Shown: positions 29,586 to 33,271 of the stretch, in pieces
How positions within the stretch are numbered: position 1 is the stretch's first letter
How the letters are laid out: the number at the start of each line of letters is the position of its first letter
Origin: Vulcanimicrobiota bacterium
Lineage (GTDB): Bacteria; Vulcanimicrobiota; Xenobia; Xenobiales; JADMJV01
Reading direction: 5' to 3'
Length of the DNA stretch: 33,271 nt
Assembly (NCBI GenBank): GCA_023447635.1
Contig: JAEXNA010000251.1
Span: forward strand, 1-33,271
Program-made: the position numbers and the translations under genes
The notes under the pieces: generated by a model
Databases searched by the model: none
What the model saw: the letters and a program-made list of their open reading frames with translations, nothing else
What the model was told of the DNA's origin: nothing

Positions 29586-31355
29586 GTGACCATCCAACCC
29601 AACATTTCGATCAACTACGCCGCCCCGCTGGGCGGAGCGAAGAAAGCTTCCGACTGTGGTTGTTCGCACCCCAAGGAAGAGCCGGCCGCCGCGCCCAGCG
29701 AGAGCGTCAGCCTCTCGGCCTCGCCCGCGCCCTCCTCCACCCCCTCCCCTTCCGCTCCCAAGGCCGAGGCCGCCCCCGCTCCGACCGCCGAAGCCGGCGG
29801 CAGCGATAAGGTCAGAGTTTCCGTCTACCAGCAAGACCCGTTCGTGGCCAAGCCGCTGCTGATGGAGATCCCTCGCAACGAGATCAACGCCAACTTCACC
29901 AGCCCCCGCGTGGTCACCGAAGACAACCGCCCCATCGCCAAGCCTGACGCCCAGGGCAACTTTATCCTGGCCGACGGCACGGACGGCGTCTCTCAGGTCA
30001 ACGCCCACGTGGTGACCAACGAGACCCTGCAGATGTTCGAAGGCTACAAGGGCAAAGAGATCGAGTGGGCCGTCGGCAAACAGCTGCACGTCACCCCGCA
30101 CAAACAGGACGGCCGCAACGCCTACTACTCGCGCTGGGCCGGCACCAACTATTTCTACAGCCAGTCGCCCGGACTGGGCCGCGAGATGAAAACCTCGAAC
30201 TCGGCCGACGTGGTCTCGCACGAGACCGGTCACGCGCTGCTCGACGGCCTGCGTCCCGGCTTCTTCTCGACCCACGACGATGAAACCGGCGCCTTCCACG
30301 AAGCGTTCGGCGACTGTGCCGCCATGCTGTACGGCCTGACCCAGGTGGCCAACCGCGACCTGGTGGCCCAGCAGACCGGCGGCGACCTGCGCCAGATCAA
30401 CGCCATCTCGTCGCTGGCCGAAGACTTCGGCGCGGCCCGCGTGCTGGACAACAACGACCCGTCGGACGACCACAAAACCTGGCTGCGCCAGTCGATCAAC
30501 AGCTTCACCTACACCCCGCCCTCCAAGCTGCCCGACGGACGCGGTTCGGAAACCGAACTCGGCCGCGAGGTGCACTCGTTCTCGCGTCTGTTCTCCGGTG
30601 CGTTCTACGATTCGATCGAAGCGGTCTACAACCAGGCCCGCTCCGAAGGCAAGTCGATCGGCGACGCCCTGATCACCGCCGAGCAGGTGAACGGCCCGGC
30701 GCTGCTGCGCTCGATCGAGTCGGGCAGCACCTCCCGCGCCACCTTCAAGGACATCGCGCTGGGGATGATCGCCGCCGACAAGGCTCAGAACGGCGGTAAG
30801 TACGGCGCCGGAATGGCCGAAGCGTTCATCAAGCGCAAGATCATCAATGCCGCCGACATCAAGGCCGATGAGGCCCGTCGCGAGTCGCTGCCCGACCTGC
30901 AGCTGCCGGCCGACCTGAGCAAGGCCAACGCGGCCGACTTCCTGGACGCCAACTCGGCCGCCCTGGGACTGCCCGAAGGGCTGCCGTTCGTGCCCGAGCG
31001 GGTCAGCACCAACGCCAAGGGCGAGACCTTCGTGTCCTTCCGCTACAGCCAGGAGGTCCCGGTGACCGTGGCCGGTCTCGAAGACAAGGTGACCGACGTT
31101 CACGGCGGTCTGAACCTGAGCTTCGACGCCAGCGGCAAGCTGACCGACAGCGTCTACTCTGCGATCAACGGCGACACCGTCGAGCGCGAGATGGCCGGTA
31201 TCGAGCACATGCAAGCGCGCAACGCCATCGTAGAAAAGGAAGCGCTCGAGCTGTTCAAGTCCGACGTCGACCCCACCCTGTTCAAGTCCAGCATCGAGGG
31301 GAACAAGATCGTGCGTCTGCCTATCTCGGGCTGCGACCACGGCCACGAGCACTAG
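29586..31355 (+). CDS. Gluzincin-type zinc metalloprotease 2 (paralogue)
   Basis: A 589-residue paralogue of the preceding gene, clearly homologous along most of its length. The zinc site is H212-ETG-H216 and E239 (FHEAFGDCAAM), with the same 22-residue spacing. N-terminal features are again MTIQPN, DCGCSH (C24, C26, H28) and ESVSLSA, followed by a longer Ser/Pro/Ala linker (APSSTPSPSAPKAEAAPAP). The C-terminus is GCDHGHEH, shorter in histidines than the first copy. GTG 29586 is chosen from AAGGAG at 6-nt spacing. It has its own promoter and terminator, so the two genes are expressed separately under the same signal. Protein function beyond proteolysis is not predictable. Confidence 0.85.
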   Translation: MTIQPNISINYAAPLGGAKKASDCGCSHPKEEPAAAPSESVSLSASPAPSSTPSPSAPKAEAAPAPTAEAGGSDKVRVSVYQQDPFVAKPLLMEIPRNEINANFTSPRVVTEDNRPIAKPDAQGNFILADGTDGVSQVNAHVVTNETLQMFEGYKGKEIEWAVGKQLHVTPHKQDGRNAYYSRWAGTNYFYSQSPGLGREMKTSNSADVVSHETGHALLDGLRPGFFSTHDDETGAFHEAFGDCAAMLYGLTQVANRDLVAQQTGGDLRQINAISSLAEDFGAARVLDNNDPSDDHKTWLRQSINSFTYTPPSKLPDGRGSETELGREVHSFSRLFSGAFYDSIEAVYNQARSEGKSIGDALITAEQVNGPALLRSIESGSTSRATFKDIALGMIAADKAQNGGKYGAGMAEAFIKRKIINAADIKADEARRESLPDLQLPADLSKANAADFLDANSAALGLPEGLPFVPERVSTNAKGETFVSFRYSQEVPVTVAGLEDKVTDVHGGLNLSFDASGKLTDSVYSAINGDTVEREMAGIEHMQARNAIVEKEALELFKSDVDPTLFKSSIEGNKIVRLPISGCDHGHEH

Positions 31356-31378
31356 AAAGGGCCCTTACCAAGGCCGAG

Positions 31379-31407
31379 AAAAGCCCCCGAAACCCGGGGG
31401 CTTTTTT
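31379..31407 (+). terminator. Terminator of metalloprotease 2
   Basis: AAGCCCCCG-AAACC-CGGGGGCTT forms a 9-bp stem, followed by a run of T. It begins 24 nt after the stop codon. Confidence 0.92.
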
Positions 31408-31432
31408 CTTTCTGTTTTTCTCGGCAAAGGGG

Positions 31433-31460
31433 TTGCAAAGGCTGGAGGCGGTATGCTAAT
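31433..31460 (+). promoter_or_regulatory. Promoter of the tRNA gene
   Basis: TTGCAA (31433-31438), 16-nt spacer, GCTAAT (31455-31460). This is a fair sigma-70-type match 30 nt ahead of the tRNA. Confidence 0.5.
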
Positions 31461-31490
31461 TTGAGCACTCGAAAGCGAGTTTCGTCCCTC

Positions 31491-31565
31491 CGGGGTGTAG
31501 CTCAGCTTGGTTAGAGTGCTTGCTTAGGGAGCAAGAGGTCCCCAGTTCGAATCTGGGCACTCCGA
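31491..31565 (+). tRNA. tRNA-Pro (anticodon AGG)
   Basis: A complete 75-nt cloverleaf without encoded CCA. The acceptor CGGGGTG pairs with CACTCCG (C1-G72 is characteristic of bacterial tRNA-Pro). The D stem is GCTC/GAGT, the anticodon stem CTTGC/GCAAG encloses the loop TTAGGGA, and the T arm is CCCAG-TTCGAAT-CTGGG; discriminator A73. The anticodon at 34-36 is AGG with G37, so it reads CCU, and CCC/CCA as well if A34 is deaminated to inosine. A34 is rare in bacteria outside tRNA-Arg(ACG). Confidence 0.9.
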
Positions 31566-31658
31566 TTGATTTTTATCCGGGAAACCGGAAGACGAATCGC
31601 TTTCGAGAGACAAAGGGAGACGGCAACAGTCGTCTCCCTCGTCATTTCTGGGGGTATT

Positions 31659-32102
31659 ATGGAAAAGGTCTCACAAAGCGAGCAGTACATCAGCCTGATG
31701 GTCTTCCTGATCCGGGCCGACGGGATCGTCGACGATGACGAAAGGAACGGCCTGCTGAACCTGCTGGCCGACCGCCTGGAAACGCCGTTGACTCCCGCCC
31801 AGGTGGGCGAACTGCAGGAGCGTCTGGACGCCCCGGGCCCCACCACCGCCAGCGACGAACAGTTGCTGGAAGCCGGTCGCGGGATCGACCCGCTGACGCT
31901 GTGCCATCTGGTGCGCGACGCTTACTCCCTGGCCGCTTCCGACGGCGAGATCCACCGCAGCGAAGTCTCCACGATCCGACGCTACCTGCGCCTGGCCGGC
32001 ATCCCCCTCGAGCGCTTCGCCGACGTGGACATGTGGGCTCGCTTCAGTAGGGACAACCTGGATCTGGGGCAGAAACTGTTAACGCCCTCCACCCCGGGCT
32101 AA
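31659..32102 (+). CDS. TerB-like protein
   Basis: A 147-residue helical, acidic protein. MVFLIRADGIVDDDERNGLLNLL and LVRDAYSLAASDGEIHRSEVSTIRRYLRLAGI form the two-helix TerB-type repeat with acidic loops (ADGIVDDDE and ASDGEIHRSE). ATG 31659 is chosen because the domain begins there; GGGGG nearby is only a weak SD. It is a distant relative of the gene at 13119. It follows the tRNA, with 93 nt between them, and is convergent with the membrane-protein gene at 32107. The function is unknown. Confidence 0.72.
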   Translation: MEKVSQSEQYISLMVFLIRADGIVDDDERNGLLNLLADRLETPLTPAQVGELQERLDAPGPTTASDEQLLEAGRGIDPLTLCHLVRDAYSLAASDGEIHRSEVSTIRRYLRLAGIPLERFADVDMWARFSRDNLDLGQKLLTPSTPG

Positions 32103-32106
32103 AAAC

Positions 32107-32862
32107 TCAGACGGCCTCCGGGCCCAGCAGCCCGCGCGCCAGCCGACGCAGCGGCCAACGCTCCGCGCGAAGCGCCTGAGCCGCTCCCCACAGCAGCCCC
32201 GAGCCGATCCAGCAGGCCACGCCCGTCCCTCCCAGCAGAAAGAGGGCCGACCAGACTCGCCCCTGGGCCGCCTCGGCAAGAAACCCTCCCGCCGACAGTA
32301 AGGCTCCCCAGGCGACCGTCTGCAGCGCGGCCCCCTCCAAGGCCCCGCCCGAAGCCTCCGCCCAGTCCGCCTCCCCCTCCACCGGAACTCCCAGCCCCAG
32401 CCCGGCCAACAGCGGCAGCCAGGCTGCTCCCGGCGCCTCCGGCACGGCCAGGGCCAGTCCGCTCAGCAAGACGGGAAAGAGCCAACCCAGCGGACCTGTA
32501 CGCTGATCCTCCGAACGCCAGAGCAGCGCTAGATAGCCAAGGAGAAGCGCCGTGGGGACACCAAAATGGCGCAACGTTTCGAGCGCCAGCAGACCCACCG
32601 CGGTCAGTCCGGAAAGCTGGTCCCGCAGTGGCGCCCATGCCAACGCCAGCCACAGGGCGCCCAGGAGCAGCGCCCACAGACGCCTCCAACCGTTTCCCCA
32701 GGTAGGGCGAAAAACTGCGGCGAGGCGCCCAACCGCCCCCACCACGGACAGCCCGAGCCACGGGAGTAAGACGGCAGGGTCCAACGAGGAGAGTCTGAGT
32801 CCGTGCCAGGCCAGCAGACCACCCGAAAAGAGCGCGGACCAGAAGAGCAGACGAAGGCTCAC
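32107..32862 (-). CDS. Polytopic membrane protein, unknown function
   Basis: A 251-residue, very hydrophobic protein with perhaps six to eight helices (for example LLFWSALFSGGLLAWHGLRL, LWALLLGALWLALAWAPL, GWLFPVLLSGLALAV and ALFLLGGTGVACWIGSGLLW). No family is recognised. It starts at GTG 32862, which overlaps the TGA stop of the upstream esterase-like gene (GTGA), so the two are coupled. The competing frame at 32099-32761 is low-complexity Gly/Arg/Ala and is rejected. Confidence 0.7.
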   Translation of the reverse strand: MSLRLLFWSALFSGGLLAWHGLRLSSLDPAVLLPWLGLSVVGAVGRLAAVFRPTWGNGWRRLWALLLGALWLALAWAPLRDQLSGLTAVGLLALETLRHFGVPTALLLGYLALLWRSEDQRTGPLGWLFPVLLSGLALAVPEAPGAAWLPLLAGLGLGVPVEGEADWAEASGGALEGAALQTVAWGALLSAGGFLAEAAQGRVWSALFLLGGTGVACWIGSGLLWGAAQALRAERWPLRRLARGLLGPEAV

Positions 32863-33271
32863 GAAGCGGCGCCGACGGACATCCCTTTCATCAACCAGGG
32901 CAACACCTGATCCAGGCGACCGGCCCAGGACGCTTCGTCGTGCCGACCGCCCAGCGGTTCGTGGTAGCGCAGGTCGCTATCCAAGGTCCAGCCTTTGTGC
33001 AGCAGCGCCGTGGCCGCTTCGCGAGTGCGGTCGCGCACGTCCTGAACGCCGTTGCCGCCGACCGGACGAGCCCCGTGCTGTCCGCCCTCGATGGGGCGCT
33101 GGGCGAAGCTGTCCGACTGCCCCTCTTCGGTGCCCGTGTCCATCCAGATGCGCGGCTTCGGCCCGTTCTCGAGCGGGCTCTGCAGGATTTTGTCAGCGAT
33201 CCAGCCGTCGGCCCCCCACGCCGACGACGACATCGGGCCCCGGCCCGCGAACACGCCAGGATGGGCCAGGC
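32859..33271 (-). CDS. Esterase, alpha/beta hydrolase (N-terminus outside window)
   Basis: An open frame of about 137 residues to the stop at 32859, with the start beyond the right edge. LAHPGVFAGRGPMSSSAWGA is the block that follows the nucleophile in the putative esterase (esterase D/Fes-like) family. IWMDTGTEEG carries the acid region and YHEPLGGRHDEASW the catalytic histidine. The nucleophile GxSxGG lies outside the window. It is followed by a membrane protein with a GTGA overlap. Confidence 0.8.
   Translation of the reverse strand, partial: LAHPGVFAGRGPMSSSAWGADGWIADKILQSPLENGPKPRIWMDTGTEEGQSDSFAQRPIEGGQHGARPVGGNGVQDVRDRTREAATALLHKGWTLDSDLRYHEPLGGRHDEASWAGRLDQVLPWLMKGMSVGAAS

Noticed and set aside
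27617..31352. Two antisense open frames of about 600 codons opposite the metalloprotease genes
   Set aside because: They mirror the real genes and result from high third-position GC. Their products are Val/Gly/Asp/Arg-rich with no motif, whereas the sense frames have zinc sites, SD sites, promoters and terminators.
31520..31738. Frame beginning inside the tRNA gene
   Set aside because: The first codons are the tRNA anticodon and T arm; no SD.
32099..32761. Gly/Arg-rich minus-strand frame overlapping the membrane protein
   Set aside because: Low-complexity composition; the frame at 32107-32862 has membrane helices and a GTGA overlap with the upstream gene.

Overview
The window is GC-rich bacterial chromosomal DNA. 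Coding sense alternates in blocks, many start codons are GTG or TTG, and some genes have good Shine-Dalgarno (SD) sites while others have none. The gene content suggests a Gram-negative-type bacterium: a minor-pilin operon, cysteine synthesis, a two-subunit polyhydroxyalkanoate (PHA) synthase, a TerC membrane protein, a PilZ protein, RsmI and NDK. No ribosomal RNA or phylogenetic marker allows a safe phylum call. I see no insertion sequence, prophage, CRISPR array or integrase.

Layout. 1-814 (-) is the N-terminal part of a secreted alpha/beta hydrolase that runs off the window. 1108-5287 (+) is a three-gene prepilin operon: a 983-residue PilX-like protein and two minor prepilins, ended by a strong terminator. 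5544-6011 (-) is a small membrane protein with a CRP-like operator upstream. 6140-6578 is a 51-bp tandem repeat array. 6579-8521 (-) holds overlapping cysK-cysE. 8575-9763 (-) holds a small secreted protein and a histidine phosphatase, with twin perfect palindromes between them. 9890-13526 (-) is an operon of a TerB-like protein, a MurG-like glycosyltransferase and an unrecognised protein. 13603-14517 (-) is a GYF/RDD membrane protein, divergent from a secreted protein, asparagine synthetase and terC (14654-18154, +). 18182-18601 is ten exact 42-bp repeats. 18681-20628 (+) is phaC, a short PhaE/PhaR-like subunit and a phasin-like protein. 20918-22291 (+) is a lipase-like hydrolase. 22298-24068 (-) is ndk-rsmI-PilZ. 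24202-26170 (-) is a glycosyltransferase and an unknown acidic protein. 26374-26448 (+) is a 24-residue membrane peptide, followed by a 2OG-Fe(II) oxygenase-like gene (26666-27433) and a 61-bp duplication. 27674-31355 (+) are two tandem paralogous zinc metalloproteases, each with its own promoter and terminator. 31491-31565 is tRNA-Pro with anticodon AGG, then a second TerB-like gene and, on the minus strand, a membrane protein and a truncated esterase.

The most interesting signal is the metalloprotease pair. The two genes share an almost identical promoter element: TTAAC-type boxes in direct repeat at 11-bp spacing, at the same distance from the -10 in both. The same box pair lies upstream of the lipase-like gene about 7 kb away, with helical phasing kept. 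This suggests a small hydrolase regulon under an OmpR/PhoB-type regulator. The proteases lack an ordinary signal peptide but share an N-terminal MTIQP...DCxCxH...ESVxLSA segment and a Cys/His-rich C-terminal tail. Other points worth a second look are the rare A34 proline tRNA, three unrelated families of palindrome-rich intergenic tandem repeats, the twin palindromes at 9119-9175 and the uncatalogued 24-residue peptide.
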